Numbered from the stretch's first letter, positions 21,456-32,265 are shown. The stretch: DNA of 64,000 nt from Fennellomyces sp. T-0311 (GCA_025266875.1 JALLLT010000025.1:186001-250000), one strand, 5' to 3'. Notes: generated by a model not told the origin, from the sequence alone. Numbers and translations: made by a program.

Positions 21456-23288
21456 AATTCCGTCATACTTCAGGTCCATCTGGTATGTGGCGCACTTGAA
21501 GCCTAATTAAAAAACAAAACAGGAATTGGAGCCGTTCTACACGTAACACTCATTGTTACGATGTCATTCCTGCAACCAACTTACCGTCCACAGAAATCCC
21601 GCAAACAATAGGTGATTCAACACCGTTGTCAACCAACGCGTTGATCATAAGGTGCAGTTCCCGGGCAATCTTTCTTTTGTCGTCCTCGCCTTTGTTACTC
21701 TCAGGGGGTTTAATTTCCACTGCCAAGAGGTCAAAGCGAATGCTACGGACGTATGCGTACACTATGAAATCTGGTAGCATTTTGGCAGTAAGGGATGCCA
21801 GGGCAGAAGCAGTGGTCGAGGTAGGTATGCCGGTTCCAGCGCACGCCGCGAGCTGAGCATTTGCCCTGTTGTCAAAATCAATTAACAGGGCAATAGTGTA
21901 CAGTTAGTGCGTATAACAAAATAGCGAAATGGAAACTTACCAGTGGGAACCAAGCAGTGAGCCATAAAAAATGTTCCGAAGGAACGGAGCAACAATTTGA
22001 TGGACAAATGTGTCCTCACAATACGCTCCTCTTTTATCTTCGAACATCTCCACTTGCGCAGCTATGCGCGCAAATCCACGGGTGAGGTCGAAGATAACAT
22101 TTGCAGACTTTATGGCAATATCATTGTTGCTTGGTGAGGAGGCAGCTTCGACGAGCATTTGGCCAAGGATGATCATCATCTCGGCTTCGTTGGCGTGGTC
22201 TTTCGTAACCTATGTAATGAAAAAAAGGAAACGTTAGGATATAGTATAAGCGTACATATCTAAAAAACTTGCAATGCTTGTAACCCTATGGATCCATTCA
22301 TTGACAGGCGGCATAATTGCCAGACAGTCATCGGATCCGTCAATACTGGCATAAATCTCGGCAATCAGGTTTTTTGGTAGGTCACTGATGCACGAGTGGG
22401 TTCGGCGATGTGTAAACAGGAAAATATTGCCCAGTGATCTACACGTGTCGTATCAAAACAAATAAAAAGTGAGAACACATAGGCATAATATCCATCACAC
22501 CAGGATGTACGCCGAAGTAACTTACAATAGACGAGCGGGACACAGCTCCATATCTAATTTGTCTGCCATCATGTCCCTTGATTCACGTCTAAAGTCGAAC
22601 AAATATTCTGACAAATCGACATTGCCGAGGAACCACTGAAATGAAGGGTGCATACACCAATTATTAACGTTTTGATAATAGTAAGCCAGCGATAAAAGCA
22701 ATTAACAGACCTTGTCACTGTCATCCACTGCAGTGTTTAGCGCGTCAATTTTATCATCATAAATGTCAACATGAACGCGCTTTTTGCTTTTGGGGTTGTG
22801 GTCTTGACTTTTGAAGCTGTCGCTCTATTCCAATGAACCATAATAAGTAACATTGCTTATACATATATTCTAAAAAAAGACATATTTACTTCTGAATTGC
22901 TGTCATTATCATTAGCCGGAACTTGGAGTTGATATGTTTGGTTGATGTTAACAGTGACGTTGTGTTCAGAGGTGCTGGGAGGACTGCTGCTGCTGTTTTT
23001 TTGCGCACGACGACTGTGCTTTCTCTGAACAATTCATGAGTACAATAGGCGACAACAAAAAAGTATAATGGTATGGTATTTTACCTTCAGTCGTTTGAGA
23101 AGTGCACGCGCCTTCTTCGCTCGTGATGAGTTCAGCGACTTCTCAAGAGATAGAAGAGTTTGCTTCAAGTTCTCATCAGTGTCATCGTCATTATCAAAAT
23201 GCAAGCGGGCATCTCGTAAAGTCCATTTTTTGACAGGAGTATCATAGAAGTATTGTTTACCGCGCGATGCAGGTTCTACGGTATCCAT
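21130..23288 (-). CDS. PD-(D/E)XK nuclease-like hypothetical protein, nine exons, 525 aa
   Basis: Nine exons join in frame: 23085-23288, 22890-23024, 22711-22824, 22526-22635, 22273-22438, 21941-22209, 21585-21865, 21360-21502 and 21130-21285, giving 525 aa from an ATG to TAA. Introns are about 56-80 nt and all GT-AG except intron 5, which is GC-AG. The N-terminal 150 residues are charged and low-complexity with basic clusters (KKARALLKRLK, KSKKRVHVD). A helical middle domain follows (LGQMLVEAASSPSNNDIAIK, DLTRGFARIAAQVEMFEDK). Exon 7 has KMLPDFIVYAYVR, then RFDLLAVEIKPPE: a PD dipeptide followed about 19 residues later by E-I-K after a hydrophobic strand, the signature of PD-(D/E)XK nucleases. 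Nuclease activity is inference. I do not recognise the family; fungal Crinkler-type or transposon-linked nucleases are alternatives to compare. Two decayed relatives lie at 25710-26110 and 37760-39035. Confidence 0.75.
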
Positions 23289-23835
23289 AGCAACAGGAGA
23301 ATAATATATGGGTACGTATGTGGGAAAAAAGCAAAGCTACTGCTTTGAATATGTTACAAAAAGGGGTCGACTCCGCATATAATACAACAAACAACGTCAC
23401 TGGCGACATTAGCCATCATACGCCACAAATATTTAAGACACCTGTCATACATGCATAAGAAGGGTGTCAAACTTGCATTGGCTGGGCTAGTGTCCTGAAG
23501 CAATAAATGTACACAATTGATCAGTTTGAATATCGTGCTACTCATGAGAATGAGCAGCTTAATGCTTCGTTCCACTACGGAAAAATTGATCCATAAAAAC
23601 CGTAAATTTACTGGTTTTTTATGGATTACAGGATCGATTAACGGTGGATCCGTTAAATAACAGGTTACTTTTACGGTCGCATTGAGGGACGGTCCATTAA
23701 ATTAATGGTTTGAATCGAACATTCAAAAGCCATAAAAAACCGTTCAATTAATGGATGTTTTAAAGGATAATGAAAGGATAAGTGCGATTATTAACGGCTA
23801 CTGACTTTAACCTTTTTTATTATTAGCAAGCATTA

Positions 23836-24156
23836 CTAAATGTCCGTTACGCTGCCGTGGAGCAATTCGGTAAGATGAGCTTCGGTAGAATCCATGTCAG
23901 GCCAAACACAGTAGTTTCGCTTGTGTTTGCCTTCGGTCACAGTTAACAACCCGAAAAGCCCAAGCAACGCAGTTGCTTCAATGACAAATAATCGGGCTGT
24001 GGCTGATGGGATGATGTACATAGAATATGCAAGAAGCACCTCCCGCCATAAGTGGCTAAGTCTACTGATTGGGTGACTTCCATTTTGTTGCTGCACACCC
24101 AGCTTGTTCCTAATCACAACAGAAACGAGAAGTGGAATGCGAGCTCGTGCGTCCAA
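23836..24156 (-). CDS. Doubtful small ORF inside the CACTA element
   Basis: An open frame of 106 codons on the minus strand overlaps the 5' end of the plus-strand cargo gene. It has a hydrophobic centre (LLAYSMYIIPSATARLF, ALLGLFGLLTV) and a more coding-like end (KRNYCVWPDMDSTEAHL). No family is recognised. It could be a degraded exon or a chance frame. Confidence 0.2.
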   Translation of the reverse strand: MDARARIPLLVSVVIRNKLGVQQQNGSHPISRLSHLWREVLLAYSMYIIPSATARLFVIEATALLGLFGLLTVTEGKHKRNYCVWPDMDSTEAHLTELLHGSVTDI

Positions 24157-25376
24157 TGCTGATAAGGCTGCTGAATTGTTTTCTAGATATGCTCAAAATC
24201 TCGAAATAGGTACTGGAAAGGGTCGCAAGGCGAGCAGTTCAACTACCAGAGATACCGATCTGGCTCCCGCTGTTACAACAAGCGTAAAGAAGAAATCTCC
24301 TGCTGCCACAAGCCCGAAAAAAAAGCAAGAAGGCTCCCAGTGCGATTACATCGTCTTCCAAGGCGGATGCTGTTGTTTCCAAGGATGACCAAAGACTTAC
24401 AAACCCTAAGTCCGCCTCTTCTTCCTCCGTCGAACTGGACACACAAGATCATACTACAAAGGAGAATTCGCTCACAGATAAAGCCATCTTCGTGTTGGTG
24501 ACGAAACTCGCTGCTGCCGTATTACGCGTTGAAGACAATCAAGAGGGCTCTATGAATGACATTAACAAACTACAAGGACAAGTCGACCGACTGTATCAGC
24601 TTCTTGAAAAGGTTCTAACGACCATGGACAGCCAGAACCTTCCTGTTGAAAAAGAGGAAGAAATCGAAGAAGTAGGCGGTTTCTCTTATAACTTTGATAT
24701 GGTTAATAACTTTGGTTTTTAAAGGAGGCTGTCAAACGAACTTTGCACGACCACAACGCATTGTAAAGAACAAGAAGAAGGCGGTCAAACTTTCAATGGA
24801 TTTTCTTATGGTTTATTTGTGTCATTATTTCTTCGACGGCGACGAAGATCGTGCATCTGCTGCCATCGCGAATATCAATCAAGAAGCGACCACCATCATT
24901 CTGTCAACAGGCTCTCAGACTGTCTCATTAGAAACCACATGGAGCAAGCTGCCTAATGATCATCGAAAAATGTGCGTAGGAAAACTTGAACAAAGCTGCC
25001 GACAACTCGACGATCGACTTGACCAGTACATTGGTTCGTGGGCCGCGAAATGGATCATGCGGTACAAATGGGGGAATAAGCATAGATATATGAAGGGAAA
25101 ACAATTAAGTTCTTCTAAAAATATATGAATATCACGCTCTTATGTCTTTCAAAATTGTAGGCTGGCTACTATACGAATGCACGGTTAGTGAGTACTGATT
25201 AAGCATACGATTTGTACTTATGCTTTTGCTTTTGTAGAGACAATAGTGGTGGTCCCAAGATGAAGGGCAAGAACCAGAACGACGGTGAGGAACAGAGCGA
25301 CGGAGAAGAAGAGAGTGGCGGAAATGGAAGTGACGAGGACGAGCCTTTGCGAAGTAAACGTAGTCGTAAAAACTGA
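24137..25376 (+). CDS. Cargo gene of the CACTA element: coiled-coil, basic/acidic protein (frame disrupted)
   Basis: The reading starts at ATG 24137 (MRARASNADKAAELFSRYAQ) and enters a Lys/Ser/Thr-rich stretch. A run of eight A at about 24318 then puts the rest in another frame: a low-complexity part and a probable coiled coil (MNDINKLQGQVDRLYQLLEK), ending at 24722. A third frame (24694-25128) has a tryptophan-rich helical module: TTWSKLPNDHRKMCVGKLEQ, then GSWAAKWIMRYKW. After a likely intron ending at the TTTGTAG before 25240, an acidic tail with a terminal basic cluster (DEDEPLRSKRSRKN) closes at TGA 25374-25376. The order and composition suggest a nuclear DNA-binding accessory protein of the transposon, but exon joints are uncertain and the A-run shift may make it a pseudogene. 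It is not a transposase I recognise. Confidence 0.4.
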
Positions 25377-25709
25377 CCATATATATCGGCGCGATGTGAT
25401 TTATTATAATTAACTTACCTGCTATGAATGAATACTGTCTCCTCTCATGAAATAAACAACAATCGTGATTATATTTACCTCTATCGATACAACTCACATT
25501 GGATCGCGCCGTTATCAAGACAGATCACAGTAGCTACATGTTAGAAACTAAAGGATCCTTAAAAATCCGTAAATATCCTGACTTCATCCGTAATCGCATC
25601 CGTTAAACGATCCGTAGATAGAGCAAATTCGCGTCTTGATTAACGGACCAGTTTAATGGTTATTTTATGGATGAACCTTTAATTTGACGGATCAATTTTT
25701 CCGTAGTGT

Positions 25710-26110
25710 TCTCGCTCGTTGCAAAGGCCAAAGAAGAAAAAAGGATGCAAAGTACCAACCTCAAATTCCCGCTCATGATAACCACGTCAATTCAGCAGTA
25801 AATGTACCTTCTATTTTTTTTAAAAAAAAAGTTACGTACAAACCATGTTTCTTGCCATGATTCATCCGAAGAGAATGGCCAACAATTTTCATGTAAAAAC
25901 CAGTATCACAACCGCGAGAGCAAGAAGCGCGTTCATGCTGATATTGATGATAATAAGATTGAAACTCTGAATACTGTAGTATATGAAGCTAGAAAAAACG
26001 ATTGTTGCTTTACTTATAGTTGTACTGTCATTGACGTTGACTATAGAAGGCAATGTAGAGTATGAGCAAGGTTTCTATTTTGGATGGGTGCGTTCCGAAA
26101 CCTGCTCATC
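25710..26110 (+). pseudogene. Fragment of a second nuclease-like family member
   Basis: Plus-strand remains match exons 2-4 of the gene at 21130-23288. YQPQIPAHDNHVNSAVN corresponds to YQLQVPANDNDSNSEVN. SKKRVHADIDDNKIETLNTV corresponds to SKKRVHVDIYDDKIDALNTA. EGNVEYEQGFYF corresponds to the LGNVDLSEYLFDF region, read through the former intron. The copy is decayed and lost beyond about 26110. Its orientation is opposite to the intact gene, with the CACTA element between the two. Confidence 0.6.
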
Positions 26111-26753
26111 ACTCTTTTCATTGCCGAATTCTAGTCAGCCAACTTTGAATACCGTGTCAGGCGAATCACATCAATCAGCAAACGAAACATTCTGTTTGAC
26201 TCGAAGCCGTGGGCCGCACGATCGACACAGGATCCAGCTTTATACTTTGACCGCTTTGCACACCATTGACTCAACTGAAACACTTGATCATTCTGGCGAT
26301 GGTCATGTGCCATTCCCTCTTGCCGACGATTGAGTACCATTCCAACACAAACAATGGAGTTAAAGCTTCGACTTCACGCTCAATTAAACCACGACGCGTC
26401 GCACCAGCAAGCCGAGACCCAGCTTTCAGCATTTTGACGACGAACATACTCTGAATATATCGATACCGCACACCAATGGATGATGGAGGTCGTTAGCAGT
26501 GCCCCCAGTAGTTGAACCCGCGGTTCTTCTCCCGTCATTCAAAAGCAGCGCTTCTTATTAAAGTATTTATGTATCAAATCACGCCCCGGAAAAGTCGGTA
26601 GACGAGGGAAGTAGTAGCCATGTTAAATACGAAGTAATGGGGATTAGTAATTGTTGTTTGTGGGATCTTGGATATAGTAAAGTCCACAGAGGAAAGAGAA
26701 CCAGTCGATGTCAATTGTAATACCATGTCTCTTTTTTGAATCTAAAGCAGACG
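26111..26753. other. Unassigned stretch left of segment B
   Basis: There is no intact gene. A minus-strand frame at 26271-26471 (KAGSRLAGATRRGLIEREVE, then REWHMTIARMIKCF) looks faintly coding but matches nothing I know and is broken upstream by stops. Homology with segment A begins sharply at 26754. Confidence 0.35.
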
Positions 26754-27064
26754 TACCGATTGACAGAATTACCGTCCAACATGGAAGAACTTGGAAAGTC
26801 CAAGCGGTGTCTTGCATCATTCATTAAGGTTCAGGTAGCATCGCTAATATGCACAAGAATATATTCAAAGGAATGTTATGTTTAAAAATGCTCACTTTAC
26901 AATCATAGGAACTTATCTCCAGTACAGCTGAGCGCATCGAAAATTGCCTCAAATCAAAACGTTGTACACTCAACACCGTGGATCCCAAGTTGGTCCCCAA
27001 GGAAGAGTGGAAGCGTCCATCTCAAGATATTTTGAGTAAAATGAATAAAAGACCAAAAAAATAA
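26754..27064 (+). pseudogene. Duplicated last two exons of the nuclease-like gene
   Basis: Within segment B, most of exon 8 and all of exon 9 of the gene at 21130-23288 are repeated in the opposite orientation, ending at TAA 27062-27064. An in-frame deletion removes five codons (LSQFE in the parent). No upstream exons accompany it, so it is a broken copy. Confidence 0.85.
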
Positions 27065-27912
27065 AAACAACACCATCTTGGTTGTTGTTTGTCACAATAA
27101 TTATACACTTTACGGTTATTTGCTAAAGATATGACATGTCGTACCTGTGCTTGTATCCTTGTTGAAAATGTCACAGTAACGATGAGACCTTAAGGAGGGC
27201 CTCTTTATTGTACGTATGCACCGCTCCCCAACCGCTGCTTCGGTACACAGACAGTATCGATTGTAAATGAAAGGCAAAAAAAGTTTATAGAAGAATCAAA
27301 TCAGAAGTCCTGTAAGGAAAGATGGATGATTCATGACTTTGGAAGGCTCCAAAATATGCATAAACATGTGGAAGCTATTTTATTCAAGATAAACATGTGT
27401 GATTTGAAACTATTGAGCTCCATGTGTCCTGCGAACGATTGAATAGCCAGTGCAGTCGGGGTATGGCCAGCATGATTAGGTGCGATCGCCAAGGGAAAAT
27501 CGAAAATATAGCGTGCAATAGAACAGATGATCGCCGGATAGCGATATTACCGGCTTGCATAAAGGTAAGTGCGTGTTGGTCATGCATGATTGGGAATGGC
27601 CATGACGACAGAATGGGATGTCCGCTGTAACCAAAAGTAAAGATAGATTCTAATGCATACCCATTTTCAATATCGCACAAAATCATTATCACCCTTCTCA
27701 TACCTAAAGGTCTGTCCCGCAGTAGCACAGGCGTCTTGACCGGACCACGTTAACTTTCGTATAGATCGTAATAGACTAGAATGTGGTGCGTGAGTGTTTC
27801 TGTGGCCAGCTGCCATACCTATGACCCGATATAAACTGACCTTTTGATATGGCTATCATGGCAGGGATCTATCGATCTTGCACTCCAATATTAAGCACAG
27901 ACAGCAGAACAT

Positions 27913-28499
27913 CGGACCAAGTTACATGACCCCAGTGGACGAACATACGTGTGTATATGTACAAACTCTTGGAGAAGACCAAGTTGCATGACCCCAGTGG
28001 ACGAACATACATGTGTATATGTACAAACTCTTGGAAAAGACCAAGTTGCATGACCCCAAATGGACGAACATACATGTGCACTATACAAGCTCTTGGAGAA
28101 GACCAAGTTGCATGACCCCAGTGGACGAACATACATGTGTATATGTACAAACTCTTGGAAAAGACCAAGTTGCATGACCCCAAATGGACGAACATACATG
28201 TGCACTATACAAACTCTTGGAGAAGACCAAGTTGCATGACCCCAGTGGACGAACATACATGTGTATATGTACAAACTCTTGGAAAAGACCAAGTTGCATG
28301 ACCCCAAATGGACGAACATACATGTGCACTATACAAGCTCTTGGAGAAGACCAAGTTGCATGACCCCAGTGGACGAACATACATGTGTATATGTACAAAC
28401 TCTTGGAAAAGACCAAGTTGCATGACCCCAAATGGATGAACATACATGTGCACTATACAAACTCTTGGAGAAGACCAGGTTGCATGGCCCCAATGGACA
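27913..28499 (-). repeat. 62-bp minisatellite, about 9.5 units (copy B)
   Basis: The same alternating 62-bp units as in segment A, in reverse orientation, with 10 unit starts. It shares with copy C a unit in which GTTCGTCC is GTTCATCC (read as GGATGAAC here), which copy A lacks. Confidence 0.95.
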
Positions 28500-29131
28500 A
28501 ACGTTACTCTGGACACGCAAGATGACCAGGAAGAAAAAGTTGGTTAGAGGAAAAGAGATCGTCATCCAGTGACTGCTGGGCCAGGCGCTCTACCCATACT
28601 CCGAGTTCCCAAATTAGTAAGGTGGTGACCTCACCTCACAGCCTTCATCAGAGCTTTTTGTATCCTTATACGCGATCTTTCGTACTATCCGATACCAGGA
28701 AATGAAACTAGTACAGGAAGTCAATTTCAAAAAGCTTTTAAAAACACTCAAACGGTCAATGACAGTGATAGGGACGAAATGAAGGAAACTTTGATCAAAC
28801 TCAACGAATATACCACGCGTAGAAAATATTGGCTTGGCGAACGCCAAAGAGATGTGACAGCGAGAAAGACTATGCGCCAATTCGACATCAATACGATATA
28901 ACCGGAGCGTCACTAGAGATCAGATTGAGAAGGGTGACAGAAATTTTGTGCTTACATTTTTGCGCTAAATCCTAGAAAAACAGAGATACAACAGCTTTTG
29001 ATGAAAGTATAACGGTAATTTTGTAGTGATAAAAGAGAAGCAGTTACGTGTGTACGTAGCTATTATAACAGCTTTGCTCGGCGCTTGTTTTTTGCTGTGA
29101 AACGGTAAAAGCGTGTCATCCATTCGATGAA

Positions 29132-31474
29132 AAAGCACTTGAAGCGGGATATCAGCTTTTCCACTGCCATCCACTTCGAAAGAGGTGAGGCTGTCAGAAT
29201 GAAAATATGCGGGGAATGGTACAGGGAAACAGAATCAGCGCGTCGATGTGCTACGACTCTCTTCAATGAGATGTACGGAAACTTTGCGTTACATCTTTTC
29301 GTCTTTAAATTTATGAGCATCGCTTTTGCCTACTTTATGCATCAAACTGGTACATATCCACTGCCATGGTGGATCATGGTATCAGAGAACAAGATCACTG
29401 TCTTTGATTCGTACGCAATATGTACATCAAATATGGATGCAGCTTTTTCATCGAATGGATGACACGCTTTTACCGTTTCACAGCAAAAAACAAGCGCCGA
29501 GCAAAGCTGTTATAATAGCTACGTACACACGTAACTGCTTCTCTTTTATCACTACAAAATTACCGTTATACTTTCATCAAAAGCTGTTGTATCTCTGTTT
29601 TTCTAGGATTTAGCGCAAAAATGTAAGCACAAAATTTCTGTCACCCTTCTCAATCTGATCTCTAGTGACGCTCCGGTTATATCGTATTGATGTCGAATTG
29701 GCGCATAGTCTTTCTCGCTGTCACATCTCTTTGGCGTTCGCCAAGCCAATATTTTCTACGCGTGGTATATTCGTTGAGTTTGATCAAAGTTTCCTTCATT
29801 TCGTCCCTATCACTGTCATTGACCGTTTGAGTGTTTTTAAAAGCTTTTTGAAATTGACTTCCTGTACTAGTTTCATTTCCTGGTATCGGATAGTACGAAA
29901 GATCGCGTATAAGGATACAAAAAGCTCTGATGAAGGCTGTGAGGTGAGGTCACCACCTTACTAATTTGGGAACTCGGAGTATGGGTAGAGCGCCTGGCCC
30001 AGCAGTCACTGGATGACGATCTCTTTTCCTCTAACCAACTTTTTCTTCCTGGTCATCTTGCGTGTCCAGAGTAACGTTTGTCCATTGGGGCCATGCAACC
30101 TGGTCTTCTCCAAGAGTTTGTATAGTGCACATGTATGTTCATCCATTTGGGGTCATGCAACTTGGTCTTTTCCAAGAGTTTGTACATATACACATGTATG
30201 TTCGTCCACTGGGGTCATGCAACTTGGTCTTCTCCAAGAGCTTGTATAGTGCACATGTATGTTCGTCCATTTGGGGTCATGCAACTTGGTCTTTTCCAAG
30301 AGTTTGTACATATACACATGTATGTTCGTCCACTGGGGTCATGCAACTTGGTCTTCTCCAAGAGTTTGTATAGTGCACATGTATGTTCGTCCATTTGGGG
30401 TCATGCAACTTGGTCTTTTCCAAGAGTTTGTACATATACACATGTATGTTCGTCCACTGGGGTCATGCAACTTGGTCTTCTCCAAGAGCTTGTATAGTGC
30501 ACATGTATGTTCGTCCATTTGGGGTCATGCAACTTGGTCTTTTCCAAGAGTTTGTACATATACACATGTATGTTCGTCCACTGGGGTCATGCAACTTGGT
30601 CTTCTCCAAGAGTTTGTACATATACACACGTATGTTCGTCCACTGGGGTCATGTAACTTGGTCCGATGTTCTGCTGTCTGTGCTTAATATTGGAGTGCAA
30701 GATCGATAGATCCCTGCCATGATAGCCATATCAAAAGGTCAGTTTATGTCGGGTCATAGGTATGGCAGCTGGCCACAGAAACACTCACGCACCACATTCT
30801 AGTCTATTACGATCTATACGAAAGTTAACGTGGTCCGGTCAAGACGCCTGTGCTACTGCGGGACAGACCTTTAGGTATGAGAAGGGTGATAATGATTTTG
30901 TGCGATATTGAAAATGGGTATGCATTAGAATCTATCTTTACTTTTGGTTACAGCGGACATCCCATTCTGTCGTCATGGCCATTCCCAATCATGCATGACC
31001 AACACGCACTTACCTTTATGCAAGCCGGTAATATCGCTATCCGGCGATCATCTGTTCTATTGCACGCTATATTTTCGATTTTCCCTTGGCGATCGCACCT
31101 AATCATGCTGGCCATACCCCGACTGCACTGGCTATTCAATCGTTCGCAGGACACATGGAGCTCAATAGTTTCAAATCACACATGTTTATCTTGAATAAAA
31201 TAGCTTCCACATGTTTATGCATATTTTGGAGCCTTCCAAAGTCATGAATCATCCATCTTTCCTTACAGGACTTTTGATTTGATTCTTCTATAAACTTTTT
31301 TTGCCTTTCATTTACAATCGATACTGTCTGTGTACCGAAGCAGCGGTTGGGGAGCGGTGCATACGTACAATAAAGAGGCCCTCCTTAAGGTCTCATCGTT
31401 ACTGTGACATTTTCAACAAGGATACAAGCACAGGTACGACATATCATATCTTTAGCAAATAACCGTAAAGTGTA
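29132..31474 (+). repeat. Segment C of the inverted triplication (direct copy)
   Basis: Matches 18872-21090 in direct orientation at a constant offset of 10260, rising to 10384 after the minisatellite because of two extra units. Similarity stops at 31474, forty bases short of the stop codon of the nuclease-like gene. Private single-base changes are present, such as CAGTTTATGTCG against CAGTTTATATCG in A and B. With B it forms a long inverted repeat whose arms (27104-29136 and 29442-31474) are separated by about 305 bp. Confidence 0.9.
30079..30665 (+). repeat. 62-bp minisatellite, about 9.5 units (copy C)
   Basis: Units begin at 30149, 30211, 30273, 30335, 30397, 30459, 30521, 30583 and 30645, alternating between the two types seen in copy A. 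It has two more units (124 bp, one higher-order repeat) than A. Confidence 0.95.
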
Positions 31475-32265
31475 AAATCTGAGGTCCCAATGGGTCCCAA
31501 TACGTCCCCGGCAGACTGTTTTTCGTTCGTAACGCGCCCCTGCTTTGTACGCGGGATTATCAATAAAAATTTATCCCGAGGCTCAGCCCTCCTTATATAT
31601 AAAACATTTCTTGAGGTCCCAAAAAACCTATAGGGTTTGGAGCTTCCCAGAATATTAATATACATGTCAACATTGGAGTCAATATTACCACATGAGATGC
31701 GGTGAAATTGCAAGCAGTTTGTTTAATTGTAATACTATAACCTGCTTATGAGGACCAGTTCGATCTTGCAACCTTTGGAAGGTGATAAAGCTACTTACCG
31801 CCTTGTATGATATGTGAATCAGGAGCATAGTACATACTTAATTAAATCCATGCAACCGTTCACGTAGTCTACTTTGGAAATGGTTATCCATATGCCGCAT
31901 TTGAATTATATATTAAGCGGCCTCATCAACTGCCTTTAAGAAAGAGAGATGCAAGCTTGATGATTATTCCTCTGGGAGCAGAAGATTGTTGAGCGTAGTA
32001 CTACAGCTCTTTCGGATAAGTGCTAGCTTTGATCTACGCTGGCTGAAAGCTTACGTACTTCTTCACAAGAGTGTTTTGAAGTGGATAATATTACAGGAAG
32101 TATTTGCAACGCTGTACTGAACATAATAGATCACGTTGCAATGAGGACCGGAGCACGCAATGAAGGCTACTTCTCGTGTGCATGCTTTACTAGTTGTACC
32201 TTAGCACAATGGTAGAAGCCATCACTTAAAGAATATCTTAGTACAAGCAAGATGAAGCAATCGGG
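31475..32265. other. Unassigned sequence between segment C and LINE 1
   Basis: There is no gene I can support. A short minus-strand frame ends near 31480 and matches nothing. Scattered coding-like words such as RKRDASLMIIPLG near 31945 suggest decayed sequence, possibly the 5' part of the LINE that follows. Confidence 0.3.

Larger units (their letters stand above)
23573..25708. mobile_element. CACTA-type (EnSpm/CMC) DNA transposon, non-autonomous, 2136 bp
   Basis: Perfect 20-bp terminal inverted repeats CACTACGGAAAAATTGATCC lie at 23573-23592 and, inverted, at 25689-25708. Both ends are flanked by the trinucleotide TTC (23570-23572 and 25709-25711), the 3-bp target duplication typical of CACTA elements. 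About 200 bp inside each end is crowded with short subterminal motifs such as ATCCGTTAA, TAACGG and TTAATGG in both orientations, also usual for this superfamily. No DDE transposase is visible, so it would have to be mobilised in trans. It sits between the nuclease-like gene and a fragment of a related gene. Confidence 0.85.
26754..29136 (-). repeat. Segment B of the inverted triplication (inverted copy)
   Basis: Reverse complement of 19182-21455 with very few differences. It has the two extra minisatellite units it shares with C, and a 15-bp deletion near 26770 relative to A between two GAATT direct repeats. Its right end overlaps the start of segment C by the five bases AAAGC (29132-29136), a microhomology junction. 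Its left end carries the last part of the nuclease-like gene. Confidence 0.9.

Noticed and set aside
25983..26333. 116-aa frame with a signal-peptide-like start (MKLEKTIVALLIVVLSLTLT)
   Set aside because: The hydrophobic start aligns with an intron of the nuclease-like family; this is a decayed copy, not a secreted protein.
26490..26560. tRNA-like T-arm (CGGGTTCAACTAC on the minus strand)
   Set aside because: The B-box match is poor and no acceptor or D-arm pairing is found.
19753..30709. Open frames of 78-142 codons across the minisatellites on both strands
   Set aside because: They read the same 62-bp unit in three frames in turn (62 is not a multiple of 3), so the repeats create the open frames.
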